A stretch of DNA of 64,000 bases from Verrucomicrobia subdivision 3 bacterium UBA693. Lineage in GTDB: Bacteria > Verrucomicrobiota > Verrucomicrobiia > Limisphaerales > UBA8199. The translations under genes and the position numbers were made by a program. The stretch lies in the NCBI GenBank assembly GCA_002298785.1, contig DBMR01000026.1:1-64000 (forward strand). Reading direction: 5' to 3'. Below are positions 16,938 to 26,315 of this stretch, piece after piece. Under the pieces are notes generated by a model. That model searched no databases. It saw only the letters and a list, made by a program, of their open reading frames with translations, and had not been told where the DNA came from. Within the stretch, counting starts at the first letter, position 1, and each line of letters opens with the position of its first letter.

Positions 16938-17756
16938 ATGATGAATCCTCGTATGAGTCTATTCGATTTGACGGGTGAAGTGGCGGTGGTGATTGGTGCG
17001 ACCGGGGTGCTCGGAGGCGCGATTGCCGAAGGTCTGGCTGAGGCGGGGGCCAAGGTGGCGGTGCTGGGACGGAACCAGGAACGCGGTTTGGCCCGGGTCA
17101 ACTCGATTCGCGCCAAAGGCGGGGTGGCGGAGTTCTTTGCCGCCGACGCTCTCCGTCGCGACAGCCTCCAGCAGGCCCGGGAGGCATTGGAAAAAGCGCT
17201 CGGCCCGTCCACCATTCTGGTAAACGCGACCGGGGGCAACGATCCCAAGGTAACGGTGACGGCGGACCTGCCGTTCGAACGCATCGAATTGACGGATTGG
17301 CGGGCCAATTTTGATCTCAACCTCGTAGCCGGAGTGCTGTTGCCCTGCCAGGAGTTTGGGCCCGCCATGGTCGCCAGGGGCAAGGGGAGTATCATCAACG
17401 TCGCCAGCGTGTCGGCGCATCTGCCGCTCTCGCGCGTGGTGACCTACTCCGCCGCCAAGGCCGCGGTGCTGAACCTGACGCTGTTCCTGTCCCGCGAATG
17501 GGCCACCCAAGGGGTCCGCGTGAACTCCATCACCCCCGGCTTTTTCCCGGCCGAACAAAACCGCAAGTTGTTGTTCACCGAAGATGGCTCACCCACCGCC
17601 CGGACCAAGGCGATCCTGGGCCACACCCCGATGGGCCGGTTCGGGGAGCCCAAAGAACTGGTGGGGGCCGTGGTCTTTCTGGCCGGAAAAGCCGCGAGCT
17701 TCGTGACCGGCACAGACATCCGCGTGGATGGCGGTTTTCTGTCACAAACACTTTGA
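16938..17756 (+). CDS. SDR oxidoreductase, D-mannonate oxidoreductase-like
   Basis: A 272-residue short-chain dehydrogenase. The Rossmann nucleotide motif is GATGVLGGAIAEGLAEAG (about residues 22-39), the structural N is in LVNATGG, and the catalytic Ser-Tyr-Lys lie in NVASVSAH and YSAAKAAVLNL. The stretch ITPGFFPAEQNRKLL and the later HTPMGRFGEPKELVG match SDRs of hexuronate metabolism that interconvert D-mannonate and D-fructuronate with NAD(P)H. The substrate is thus inferred from family resemblance. It is followed after 29 nt by a LarA-type racemase gene on the same strand, so the two are probably one transcript for sugar-acid or hydroxy-acid metabolism. Confidence 0.82.
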   Translation: MMNPRMSLFDLTGEVAVVIGATGVLGGAIAEGLAEAGAKVAVLGRNQERGLARVNSIRAKGGVAEFFAADALRRDSLQQAREALEKALGPSTILVNATGGNDPKVTVTADLPFERIELTDWRANFDLNLVAGVLLPCQEFGPAMVARGKGSIINVASVSAHLPLSRVVTYSAAKAAVLNLTLFLSREWATQGVRVNSITPGFFPAEQNRKLLFTEDGSPTARTKAILGHTPMGRFGEPKELVGAVVFLAGKAASFVTGTDIRVDGGFLSQTL

Positions 17757-17785
17757 GCCGGACTCACGTTCGAGAACCCGTTGCC

Positions 17786-19069
17786 ATGACTCCCCAGGAA
17801 CCCACGGACATCAAACCCATGACTCCGGAGCAAGTGTATGCGCTGGTGGCGGCAACCTGTCCGGAAGCCGACTTCCGGAACCGGCGCGTGCTGCTGATCA
17901 TACCGGACAGCACCCGGACCGCCCCGGTGGGACTGATGTTTCGGGCACTGCACCAACAACTCGGCCGGGTGGCGTCCGCTTTCGACATTCTGGTGGCGCT
18001 GGGGACGCATCAACCCATGAGCGAGGAAGCGATCTGCGGACGCGTCGAAATTACGCCCGAGGAACGCGCGGGCGCTTATGGCTCAGTCCGCTTTTTCAAT
18101 CATGCCTGGAATGATCCCGCCGCGCTTCAGCAGGTCGGGACCCTGACCACGGGGGAAGTCGAGGCGCTCACCGGCGGCCGGTTCTCGATGGAGGTGCCGG
18201 TCGAGGTCAACCGCCTGCTGTTCGAATACGACCACGTGATCATCGTGGGACCGGTCTTTCCGCATGAGGTGGTCGGGTTCAGCGGCGGCAACAAGTATCT
18301 GTTCCCGGGGGTGGGCGGCCCGCAAATCCTCAACTTCTTCCATTGGCTCGGCGCGGTGGTCACCAATCCGATGATCATCGGGAACAAGTTGACTCCGGTG
18401 CGCCGGGTGGTGGATCGCGCCGGGGCGATGGTGCGGGTGAACAAGCTGTGTTTCTGTATGGTGGTGGACAGCCACCGGGAATTGGCCGGACTATTCGCCG
18501 GCACGCCGGAAAGCGCCTGGGAACAAGCCAGCGAACTCTCCCGCCAAATCCACATTCTCTACAAAGAGAAGCCGTTTCACACCATTCTGTCCTGCGCGCC
18601 GCCGATGTATGACGAGTTGTGGACCGCGGGCAAATGCATGTACAAGCTCGAACCGGTGTTGGCGGATGGCGGGGAACTCATCATCTACGCGCCGCACCTG
18701 GAGGAGATCTCGCTGGCGCATGGAAAATTCATCGAGAGCATCGGCTACCATTGCCGGGATTACTTTTTGAACCAATGGGACCGGTTCAAAGACATACCGT
18801 GGGGGGTGCTGGCCCATTCGACGCACGTGCGCGGCATCGGGACGTTCGAGAACGGCGTCGAAAAGTGCCGGGCGCGAGTGACCCTGGCAACGCGGATCAG
18901 CCCGGAAAAGTGCGCCCGGATCAACCTGGGATACCTGGACCCGGCGAGCATCAACCCGGAAGATTACGCGCATCGGGAGGATGCAGGGGTGCTCCTGGTG
19001 CCGAAGGCGGGCGAGATGTTGTATCATTTGCGCCAGCCCCCCGCCTGGGCTGGGGGTCAGGGAGCTTAA
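17786..19069 (+). CDS. LarA-family nickel-pincer racemase/epimerase
   Basis: 427 residues from the ATG at 17786, the usual length of LarA. Visible hallmarks are PDSTRTAP (Asp and Arg that bind the cofactor or substrate), ALGTHQPMSEE (catalytic His), and FPHEVVGFSGGNKYLFPG with the second His and the Lys that tethers the nickel pincer nucleotide in LarA. A further His follows in FFHWLGA. The family racemises lactate or epimerises other 2-hydroxy acids and sugar acids. No larB, larC or larE maturation genes lie nearby. Pairing with a mannonate-type SDR suggests a sugar-acid rather than lactate substrate, which is an inference. Confidence 0.87.
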   Translation: MTPQEPTDIKPMTPEQVYALVAATCPEADFRNRRVLLIIPDSTRTAPVGLMFRALHQQLGRVASAFDILVALGTHQPMSEEAICGRVEITPEERAGAYGSVRFFNHAWNDPAALQQVGTLTTGEVEALTGGRFSMEVPVEVNRLLFEYDHVIIVGPVFPHEVVGFSGGNKYLFPGVGGPQILNFFHWLGAVVTNPMIIGNKLTPVRRVVDRAGAMVRVNKLCFCMVVDSHRELAGLFAGTPESAWEQASELSRQIHILYKEKPFHTILSCAPPMYDELWTAGKCMYKLEPVLADGGELIIYAPHLEEISLAHGKFIESIGYHCRDYFLNQWDRFKDIPWGVLAHSTHVRGIGTFENGVEKCRARVTLATRISPEKCARINLGYLDPASINPEDYAHREDAGVLLVPKAGEMLYHLRQPPAWAGGQGA

Positions 19070-19172
19070 ACCCGTTCCCGCAGGGCATTAAGCCGGGGCA
19101 ACCGCAGCGCGGGAAACCTGGCACCGTGCTGTCATCTGGAAATTCCGACCGGCCAGAACGGAAATTTATCTT

Positions 19173-19178
19173 TATAAT
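19173..19178 (+). promoter_or_regulatory. Candidate -10 element upstream of aspS
   Basis: A perfect TATAAT inside an AT-rich patch (TTTATCTTTATAATG) 79 nt upstream of the aspS start, in otherwise GC-rich DNA. No good -35 hexamer stands 16-18 nt further upstream, so the call is tentative. Confidence 0.35.
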
Positions 19179-19256
19179 GAGGCCATCCCGCGCCAAGATA
19201 TCTCTTCGCTTTTTTGAGTTCTGGCGGCAGGAACCGGCCAGGCCATTGGTTAACAA

Positions 19257-21071
19257 ATGAAACGCACGCATCATTGCAATGAATTGCGCCCGGAGCACCT
19301 CGGGCAGACGGTCAGCCTTACGGGCTGGGTACACTCCCGGCGCGACCTGGGCGGAGTGATTTTCATCGACATTCGCGACCGCGAAGGCCGCACGCAGACC
19401 GTTTATGATCCCTCGGATTTGCCCCGCGAAACCTTCGACCAGGCCGCCGCCCTGCGCAGCGAATGCGTGGTGCGCGTCACCGGCAAGGTGCGCGTGCGCC
19501 CGGCCGGCACCATCAATCCCAAAATCCCGACCGGCGAAATCGAAGTCGCGGTTTCGGGTCTCGAAGTGCTGAACCAGGCAGAGGTATTGCCGTTCCCAGT
19601 GGATGATCCGGAAGTGGCCGGCAAGGTGAACGAGGAACTGCGGCTGAAATACCGCTACCTGGATTTGCGCCGACCCGAGATGGGGCGCAACCTGCGCGTG
19701 CGCAGCAAAGTCGCCACCGCCACCCGCATGTACATGGATGAGCAGGGTTTCCTCGAAGTAGAAACTCCCACGCTGTTCAAATCCACCCCGGAAGGCGCCC
19801 GCGAATTCCTGGTGCCCAGCCGCATCAATCCCGGCCAGTTCTACGCCCTACCGCAGTCCCCGCAGCAGTTCAAACAAATCCTCATGGTGGCCGGAGTGGA
19901 GCGTTATTTTCAAATCGCCCGCTGCTACCGGGACGAGGACTTGCGCGCCGATCGCCAACCGGAATTCACCCAGGTCGACATCGAGATGTCTTTTATCGAC
20001 CGCGAGGATATCTACCAGCTAATCGAAGGCTTGCTGAAGCGCGTGTGGAAGACCGCGCTCGACCAGGACGTGCCCACGCCGTTCCGCCGGATTTCCTTCC
20101 AGGAAGCCTTGAACCGCTACGGCATCGACAAGCCGGACACCCGGTTCGGGCTTGAGCTCGCGGACTTCACCGAAGAATTCCGGGAGAGCGCCTTCCGGGT
20201 GTTCAACAGCACGGTGGCCAATGGCGGCGTCGTCAAGGCCATCAACGCCAAGGGGCTCGCCTGCGCCACGCAAGGTCAGATGGATACGATGACAGAGACG
20301 GCTAAGAATTTCGGCGCCAAAGGCCTGGCCTTCATCAAGGTCGAAGGCGGTGAATGGAAATCACCGATCGTAAAATTCTTCAGCGCCGCCGAGAAAGCGG
20401 CGCTCACCAGCAAACTCGGCATCGAGGAAGGCGACTTGGTGTTGTTCGCGGCGGATCAATGGCTCAACGCCTGCGAAATCCTGGGCAAAATCCGTCTGTA
20501 TTGTGCGGAAATCCTGAAGGCCCAAGGCAAGCTCAACATTCCGGCCAACCGCTTCGATTTTCTGTGGGTGGTGGATTTTCCGCTGCTAAGTTTCGACAAG
20601 GAACAGAACCGCTGGTACTCAAGCCACCATCCATTCACCGCACCGGTAGCGGATGATATTGGTTTCCTGAAAACGGATCCCAAACATGTGCGCGGCCAGC
20701 ATTACGATATCGTAGTGAATGGTGTCGAACTGGGCGGCGGCTCGATCCGGATTCACCAGCCCGAGTTGCAGAAAACCGTGTTTGAAGAGGTGCTGCAGAT
20801 TCCTCCCGAGGAAACCCAACTGCGTTTTGGTTACATGCTGGAAGCGTTCAAATACGGCGCGCCGCCCCACGGAGGCATCGCCCTAGGCTTCGACCGCATG
20901 ATCGCCATCCTCTGCGGCACGCCGAGCATTCGCGATGTCATCGCCTTCCCGAAAACCGCCAAAGGCACTTGCCTGATGACCGATTCTCCGTCCGCGGTTT
21001 CGCCGCGGCAACTTCGCGATTTGCACATCGATTTGAAAGTCCCGAAGAAAGAGACTCCGCCGGCCAATTAG
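19257..21071 (+). CDS. aspS: Aspartyl-tRNA synthetase
   Basis: A 604-residue class II synthetase of bacterial type, charging tRNA-Asp with aspartate in the cytoplasm. The anticodon-binding OB fold comes first (GWVHSRRDLGGVIFIDIRDREG). Then come motif 1 and the flipping-loop region, motif 2 (FQIARCYRDEDLRADRQPEF), the bacterial GAD insertion (about 290-420), and motif 3 (GIALGFDRMIAILCG). The OB loop has RRDLGG, not the RRDHGG that I associate with non-discriminating enzymes, so it is probably tRNA-Asp specific. It stands alone, with a possible promoter at 19173. Confidence 0.97.
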   Translation: MKRTHHCNELRPEHLGQTVSLTGWVHSRRDLGGVIFIDIRDREGRTQTVYDPSDLPRETFDQAAALRSECVVRVTGKVRVRPAGTINPKIPTGEIEVAVSGLEVLNQAEVLPFPVDDPEVAGKVNEELRLKYRYLDLRRPEMGRNLRVRSKVATATRMYMDEQGFLEVETPTLFKSTPEGAREFLVPSRINPGQFYALPQSPQQFKQILMVAGVERYFQIARCYRDEDLRADRQPEFTQVDIEMSFIDREDIYQLIEGLLKRVWKTALDQDVPTPFRRISFQEALNRYGIDKPDTRFGLELADFTEEFRESAFRVFNSTVANGGVVKAINAKGLACATQGQMDTMTETAKNFGAKGLAFIKVEGGEWKSPIVKFFSAAEKAALTSKLGIEEGDLVLFAADQWLNACEILGKIRLYCAEILKAQGKLNIPANRFDFLWVVDFPLLSFDKEQNRWYSSHHPFTAPVADDIGFLKTDPKHVRGQHYDIVVNGVELGGGSIRIHQPELQKTVFEEVLQIPPEETQLRFGYMLEAFKYGAPPHGGIALGFDRMIAILCGTPSIRDVIAFPKTAKGTCLMTDSPSAVSPRQLRDLHIDLKVPKKETPPAN

Positions 21072-21124
21072 AGCGCGGGCATAGGTTGTGTAGAGCAACT
21101 AGTCTTGTTGCTTGGTGACTGAAA

Positions 21125-21262
21125 TGGCGGCGGGACGGCGCCATAACCCGCAGGCGCGGACGCCTACGCTACCCCAGAATGTAGCGCAGTCCGTCTCGGC
21201 TGCGAGTGGAAGCACCGTCCCGGTGATTGGAGTTGGGAGTGGCGGCGGGACGCCTACGCTAC
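21125..21262. repeat. Dispersed-repeat segment with duplicated 15-mer
   Basis: GGACGCCTACGCTAC occurs twice (21158-21172 and 21248-21262), and TGGCGGCGGGACG occurs at 21125-21137 and 21240-21252. The segment CGGGACGGCGC is shared with the repeat near 7749. It fills the gap between aspS and the lipoprotein gene on the other strand and carries no gene. Confidence 0.55.
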
Positions 21263-21283
21263 AGTGGCGAGGACTTCCCCGAA

Positions 21284-23251
21284 TCAATAGCTCGGGGAGG
21301 TTGCCGTATGGAGTGCCGGCGCGTCGCCCGAGGCGACCATGGAATCCAAATGGATGAGCAGGATGCGCCGTACTTCCTCGATTGTCTGCGGCATGCCCTG
21401 GCAGCTATGGCCGCTGCGCACGATGAGTTCCGAGTCCACCCCGGAGATGCTGGCGCTCACATACTTTACCACGCCATCGCTTGATTTTTGCGGAGCGCCG
21501 CTGCCTTTCACAGGAATAATGGAGTGGCTGTGAATCCCGGGAGCCACCGGCGTGTCTGCCAGCGCGAGCAGCAGTTTGCTCTTCGGCGACATTGTATCGA
21601 GACTGGTGGGCACCGATTTCCGGACCTCCGATGGGACCGGAGAGCCGCCCCGAATCTTCAACAGCGATTCGGTGGCCGCGAAGGCGTCTTTGGGGAACGA
21701 CATGAAACGCCGGGCCAACCGGCGCACAAATGAAGTAGCGCGATAACTACCCCGGTGCGGCGTGGCGATAAACACCACCCGCTTCACTGATGGCAGCGGC
21801 GTAAAGAAGAAGTTACGCCGCACCCATTCACCTTCGGTTTGGGAGCGGAACGACGTCGCCGCAAAGGCATTCGTGGTCACGGTTTGCCACAGGCGATCGC
21901 CTGTGTCCACCGCTGTCAATTTGGCGAGCAAGCCGCCCTGGCTATGCCCGATGATGACCATCTGCCGCAGCGCGGCATCCTTCCCGTCGGGATCGAGGGA
22001 CTGCACCTGTTGATTGATTTGGTCCCGGAGGTTTGCGCCCGAGAAGGTGAACGGATTGCCGGAGTTGTAGACAAAACTCCAGAATTGAAATTTCTCTCGC
22101 AACACCGGGTCCGCATTCAGGGTATTCCACATCTCCGCCCACCAGATCGGGCTGCTGAAAGTGCCGTGCACAAAGATCACCGGCATCTTCCCTGGAACAT
22201 AGGGTTGAGTGAAATAGATCCGGTTCGTGACCCACTCATCGGAGGAGAAAAACTGCCGGGCGCCGACGCGCCAGATGCGGTCGTCATTCAGCGTGCAGGC
22301 CAGCGGCGCGGTGAGGTCGCGCTCCAGCGGGATGCGGTGGTTGGCCACCTCGACAGTATCCGCGCCGAAGCCATCGTAGAGCTCGAGGGAAAGTTCCAGA
22401 CGGTTCGAGCAGTAGTCGGCGAGGCGTGTGGGGCTGCGCAGGAGCAAGGTGGCAGGAATGCAGCGGGCGAATTGTTTCGGATCCGGCAATTTGCTCACCG
22501 CAATAAGCGGCGCTCCCATGCCGGCCTGGCGATCACGCACCGTCAAACCCCTCAAGCTAAATTCATCCGCCGGCAGGAATCGATCCAACAGGCCCAAGTC
22601 CCATTTGAACCCGGGCTGCGAGAAGCGCACCGTGAATTGGTGTTTCCCAAGAATCGCCGTGCGTTCCGTCGGCCAGACTTTCACGTCAGGCCGCTCGCCC
22701 GTCATGAAAGCCTTCGCCACGGCCCTATTATACAGATCGCAGGCGATGCGGTAGCGCCGGTCGAAAGGCCCGGGCGCGGCCTCACTCCCCTCCCCTAAGA
22801 GAAAATACCAGGCGGAAACCGCGGCGAACAAATAACGGTCGGGAGCCAGGGGGATGCGGCGATGCCAATCGCTCCGGGCCAACTCGCCCCCGAATAGAAA
22901 ATTCAGTTCCGCGAGCGCGAACCAGAGGTCCCGCCGCGAATCGCTACAGACTTTCTCACTCAAAACCTGGAGCGCTTCGCCGGGGTCTTTTTGATAAAGC
23001 CGGTCCGTCCCGGTGCGGTGCAGCACCAGTTTGGTGGTGGGGGTCATTTCGCCCTGCAACGCGCTCGCCGCAAGCTGTTCGTAGGCTTTCTCGTCTCCGG
23101 TGTAGTCCGCACCGATCGGGTGGGCACAACCGGCGACCATCACCAGCCATGCCAACACCAATACCGTCATCCAAACACTCTGCCTCCGAGCGCGATACTC
23201 ACCAGCCACCACGGCGGACTTTGAATGGACGTCTGACTCCCGGTTGATCAT
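21284..23251 (-). CDS. Lipoprotein alpha/beta-hydrolase (lipase/esterase-like)
   Basis: 655 residues. A hydrophobic segment ends in the lipobox MVAGC (about residue 42), so the protein is probably an outer-membrane or periplasmic lipoprotein; the true start may be downstream of 23251, since the n-region is long. The C-terminal half is an alpha/beta hydrolase: oxyanion strand VIFVHGTFSSPIWW, nucleophile elbow IIGHSQGGLLAK, and a later ATPHRGS segment, as in PGAP1/lipase-type enzymes. A late conserved His in RSGHSCQG could complete the triad. The N-terminal 300 residues are unrecognised. The substrate is unknown, likely an ester of lipid. Confidence 0.82.
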   Translation of the reverse strand: MINRESDVHSKSAVVAGEYRARRQSVWMTVLVLAWLVMVAGCAHPIGADYTGDEKAYEQLAASALQGEMTPTTKLVLHRTGTDRLYQKDPGEALQVLSEKVCSDSRRDLWFALAELNFLFGGELARSDWHRRIPLAPDRYLFAAVSAWYFLLGEGSEAAPGPFDRRYRIACDLYNRAVAKAFMTGERPDVKVWPTERTAILGKHQFTVRFSQPGFKWDLGLLDRFLPADEFSLRGLTVRDRQAGMGAPLIAVSKLPDPKQFARCIPATLLLRSPTRLADYCSNRLELSLELYDGFGADTVEVANHRIPLERDLTAPLACTLNDDRIWRVGARQFFSSDEWVTNRIYFTQPYVPGKMPVIFVHGTFSSPIWWAEMWNTLNADPVLREKFQFWSFVYNSGNPFTFSGANLRDQINQQVQSLDPDGKDAALRQMVIIGHSQGGLLAKLTAVDTGDRLWQTVTTNAFAATSFRSQTEGEWVRRNFFFTPLPSVKRVVFIATPHRGSYRATSFVRRLARRFMSFPKDAFAATESLLKIRGGSPVPSEVRKSVPTSLDTMSPKSKLLLALADTPVAPGIHSHSIIPVKGSGAPQKSSDGVVKYVSASISGVDSELIVRSGHSCQGMPQTIEEVRRILLIHLDSMVASGDAPALHTATSPSY

Positions 23252-23385
23252 AGCTGCGATGCAATTGTCGGCAAAGGTAACGGGAATGCGGCCGGACGCA
23301 CGCCAAAAAGCAGCCGCGGCCGGCCACGCTGCTGAGTGAGACCTACCCGAGAGCGGCCTTCGCCAGGCCCGCGTGAAGGTACGGG

Positions 23386-24648
23386 TTATTGACCGGCGAT
23401 GCAGTATAGATGGCGTTCGCCTCGAATCAGCAACCGATTCGACACCGCCACCGGCGAGCCGATGATGCGCTCGCCCATCGCGATCTCTGAAAGCAGTTCG
23501 AACTTTTCACCCACACGGGCCACGAACACCACTCCGTCCTCCCGGATGGCGTAGAGGAGATCGTTGGCCACCAGCGGCGAGCTGTAGAAGTTCGAACTGG
23601 TTTTGGGAAAGGCCTCCTCCCAAACAGTCTTGCCGGTGGCCGGATCGAGACAAACCACTTCACCACGATCGCGCACGAGATATAACCGGTCCTTGTATAC
23701 GGAAGGTGTCGGCACGAAGGTCCCGGTATCCTCACGTTTCCAGACGCGGTGAGTTGCCGTCACGTCTCCTGTGCCGCCGAGGCGAATACCATACAGCCGC
23801 GGTTGGCCGCGATCCGCCCGACCCGTGGCGATGACCACCACGTTCCCCGCCGCGACTGGCGAGGCCACTGCCGGCCAGTTTGCCACCGCTTGCGGATTGA
23901 AATCGCCGCAGGACCACAGGACTTTTCCCGCACCTGTTTCATGTGCCGTGACATGCTCGCCGCCCCAGACCAGCAGCGCTTCCTGGCCTTGATGTTGGAT
24001 CACTAATGGGGTGGTGTAGGCATTATCGCCCTCGACAGAAGTTTCGTAGTTTCGCGGCACCTTCCAACGCATCTGGCCATTCGACTTGTTGAAGGCCGCC
24101 ACCCATGATTCGCCGTGGTGCATCCGGACGATCACCACAGAATCCCTCGTCAAAACAGGCGAAGTGCCTTGGTCCCAATAAAGCGTTTCCGGGCCAAACC
24201 CGGCCACCAGGTTGGTCTGCCAGCGGATCTTCCCCTCCAAATCCAGGGCGGCCAGGGTCCCGCTCTTGTAGTAAACGAAGACGGACTGTCCATCCGTCAC
24301 TGGAGAAGGATTAGAGCCCGAACCGTTGCGATGCTTGCCGGGTTCCTGCGGCCCTAACTTCGTCTGCCACCGGGGATGCCCTTCCCAATCCAGCGACATC
24401 ACGCCGTCCAGCCCTTCGATAGGCACCGTAAGGTAAATGGCCTTGCTCCAGACAATAGGAGTGGAGCAGCCTTTGCCCGGCAAGGGCGCTTTCCAATGCA
24501 CATTGGTCGCGTCCCACCGCATTGGGTAGATTCCTCCTTCGGTGCTGCCAAGGTCGTACGCTCCCCGCCAACTCGGCCAGCGGGCTGGTTCAGCCCACAT
24601 TGCACCGGAAGTCGCCAGCAAAACAAACAGAACGAGCTTCTGTATCAT
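23386..24648 (-). CDS. Exported PQQ-type beta-propeller protein
   Basis: 420 residues with a Sec signal peptide (MIQKLVLFVLLATSGAMWA) and repeated blades of the quinoprotein propeller type, such as GTLAALDLEGKIRWQTNL, GEVVCLDPATGKTVWEEAF and DLLYAIREDGVVFVA. No catalytic quinone-binding residues are evident, so it is more likely a propeller scaffold (compare BamB-like or planctomycete and verrucomicrobial PQQ-repeat proteins) than a dehydrogenase. It lies between the lipoprotein esterase and the symporter, all on the minus strand but with gaps over 100 nt, so co-transcription is uncertain. Confidence 0.85.
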   Translation of the reverse strand: MIQKLVLFVLLATSGAMWAEPARWPSWRGAYDLGSTEGGIYPMRWDATNVHWKAPLPGKGCSTPIVWSKAIYLTVPIEGLDGVMSLDWEGHPRWQTKLGPQEPGKHRNGSGSNPSPVTDGQSVFVYYKSGTLAALDLEGKIRWQTNLVAGFGPETLYWDQGTSPVLTRDSVVIVRMHHGESWVAAFNKSNGQMRWKVPRNYETSVEGDNAYTTPLVIQHQGQEALLVWGGEHVTAHETGAGKVLWSCGDFNPQAVANWPAVASPVAAGNVVVIATGRADRGQPRLYGIRLGGTGDVTATHRVWKREDTGTFVPTPSVYKDRLYLVRDRGEVVCLDPATGKTVWEEAFPKTSSNFYSSPLVANDLLYAIREDGVVFVARVGEKFELLSEIAMGERIIGSPVAVSNRLLIRGERHLYCIAGQ

Positions 24649-24767
24649 CTAAGCATGTTGCCACGAGCCGCCCGTTCACGCACGAGCCTTTTTCAAAGGC
24701 AAACCTGTGCGGAACGAAGCGACGACGCGCCTTTCAATCCGCGCGTCAGCAGCCGGTGTCGGTGGGC

Positions 24768-26090
24768 TCAAGGGCAATCGTCACGTCGGTTGTCGAGCGC
24801 GGTAGCGGGCTGATGGCTGGTGGCTCGACGCAAATTCTGGTTCAGGGTTTCTGCCGTCAATTCCCGTTCCCAGCGGCTGATGGCGATGGTGGCCACACCG
24901 TTGCCGACGAGGTTCGTCAGCGCGCGGCATTCGCTCATGAATCGATCGATGCCAACCAGGAGCGCCAGGGACGAGAGGGGGACACTAGGCACAGCGGCCA
25001 GGGTGGCCGCCAGCGTCACAAAACCCGCGCCGGTCACCCCACTAGCGCCTTTCGAGGTGATCATGGCCACCACGAGCAGTGCCAGTTGCTGTTTCAAGTC
25101 CAACGGCGTGTTGGTGGCCTGCGCCAGGAACACCGCGCCCATCGTCATGTAGATGTTCGTGCCGTCCAGGTTGAAGCTGTAACCGGTGGGAATCACGAGG
25201 CCCACCGTGGACTCGGCGCAGCCCAGGCGTTGCATTTTCTCGATCATGCCCGGCAGGGCGGTCTCTGAGGAACTCGTGCCCAGGACCAGCATAAGCTCGT
25301 CCTTGATGTACCCCAGAAAGCGGAAGATTGAAAAGCCGCAGCCCCAGGCGATCGTTCCCAATACCACCACCACGAACAAGCCGGCCGTGAGGTAAAATCC
25401 GGCCATCAACGCCAGGAGCTTGTTCAGCGCGCCCAGCCCGTAGCTGCCCACAGTAAAGCCCATCGCGCCGAAGGCGCCGATCGGCGCGGCGCGCACCACG
25501 ATGTGCATGATGCCAAAGAACACCTGCGCGCCCTGGCTAATTACCCGCAGGCAAGGCTGACCCCGGTCACCCATCGCCGAGACCGCAAACGCCACCAGGA
25601 TGGCCAGGAGCAGCACCTGCAACAAATCACCGGAGACGAATGCGCCGAAGAAAGTCTGCGGAATAATATTCAGCAGAAATTCCGTGGTGCTCAGGGCGTG
25701 GGCCTTCTCGGCATAGTTTTGCGAGATGCCAGGATCCAGTGTGGTTGCATCCAGATTGAATCCCACCCCAGGCCGGAGCGTGTTGACCACGATCAGCCCA
25801 ATCAGCAGCGCCAGCGTCGAGACCACTTCAAAATAAAGCAGGGTCTTGGCCCCGATGCGCCCCAGTTTCTTTAGGTCTCCCATCGAGGCAATCCCATGCA
25901 CCACCGTGCAAAAGATGATGGGGGCAATCAGCATCTTGACGAGCTTGATGAACCCGTCGCCCAGGGGTTTCACCGACTTGCCGACGGCGGGAAAGAAATA
26001 ACCGACCAGGATGCCGAGAGCGACCGCGGCCAGCACCTGAAGGTAAAGGACCCGATACCAGGGTTTCCGCGCAGGGGTCGCGGGCGTCAT
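24768..26090 (-). CDS. Dicarboxylate/amino acid:cation symporter (DAACS family)
   Basis: 440 residues with about eight membrane helices and the two re-entrant loops of the glutamate/C4-dicarboxylate symporter fold. The serine-rich loop is GTSSSETALPGMIEKM, and the cation-binding motif of helix 7 reads FNLDGTNIYMTM (the usual NMDGT with Leu for Met). It is like GltP or DctA and would take up glutamate, aspartate or C4-dicarboxylates with Na+ or H+ across the inner membrane. Which of these substrates cannot be read with confidence. The tRNA-Ser gene is 37 nt upstream on the same strand, so the promoter may be shared or embedded. Confidence 0.93.
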   Translation of the reverse strand: MTPATPARKPWYRVLYLQVLAAVALGILVGYFFPAVGKSVKPLGDGFIKLVKMLIAPIIFCTVVHGIASMGDLKKLGRIGAKTLLYFEVVSTLALLIGLIVVNTLRPGVGFNLDATTLDPGISQNYAEKAHALSTTEFLLNIIPQTFFGAFVSGDLLQVLLLAILVAFAVSAMGDRGQPCLRVISQGAQVFFGIMHIVVRAAPIGAFGAMGFTVGSYGLGALNKLLALMAGFYLTAGLFVVVVLGTIAWGCGFSIFRFLGYIKDELMLVLGTSSSETALPGMIEKMQRLGCAESTVGLVIPTGYSFNLDGTNIYMTMGAVFLAQATNTPLDLKQQLALLVVAMITSKGASGVTGAGFVTLAATLAAVPSVPLSSLALLVGIDRFMSECRALTNLVGNGVATIAISRWERELTAETLNQNLRRATSHQPATALDNRRDDCP

Positions 26091-26127
26091 CGCTTAATCC
26101 GGTGAGAGGTTTGAGGGTTTGCCAAAG

Positions 26128-26218
26128 TGGCGGAGAGAGGGGGATTCGAACCCCCGGTGGGGTTTAAGCCCACTCACGCTTTCCAGGCGTGTGCGTTAAA
26201 CCACTCTGCCATCTCTCC
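26128..26218 (-). tRNA. tRNA-Ser(GGA)
   Basis: A cloverleaf on the minus strand. The acceptor GGAGAGA pairs with TCTCTCC, the discriminator is G, and the CCA end is encoded (26128-26130). The anticodon stem CACGC/GCGTG encloses CTGGAAA, giving anticodon GGA (serine UCC/UCU). A long variable arm (AGTGGGCTTAAACCCCAC-type) is typical of tRNA-Ser, and the T-loop is GGTTCGAATCC-like. Confidence 0.96.
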
Positions 26219-26267
26219 CGCCAACCGCCGTTACTCTGGCGCAGGCGCAGACTAGAATCAATGATTT

Positions 26268-26296
26268 TTCACCCGCCCGAGTCGGAAGCGGGTGAA
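26268..26296. terminator. Hairpin after ftsZ
   Basis: TTCACCCGC (26268-26276) pairs with GCGGGTGAA (26288-26296) in a 9-bp stem with an 11-nt loop, 20 nt past the ftsZ stop and before tRNA-Ser. No U-tract is present in the ftsZ direction. It is probably the end of the dcw operon; a related TCACCCGC/GCGGGTGA-like pair follows the lipid kinase gene. Confidence 0.5.
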
Positions 26297-26315
26297 TCAA
26301 AGGTCTAAAGCAGTG

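Noticed and set aside
21839..22798. 319-codon open frame opposite the lipoprotein hydrolase
   Set aside because: Antisense shadow of a gene with GHSQGG nucleophile and lipobox; composition is atypical for a protein.
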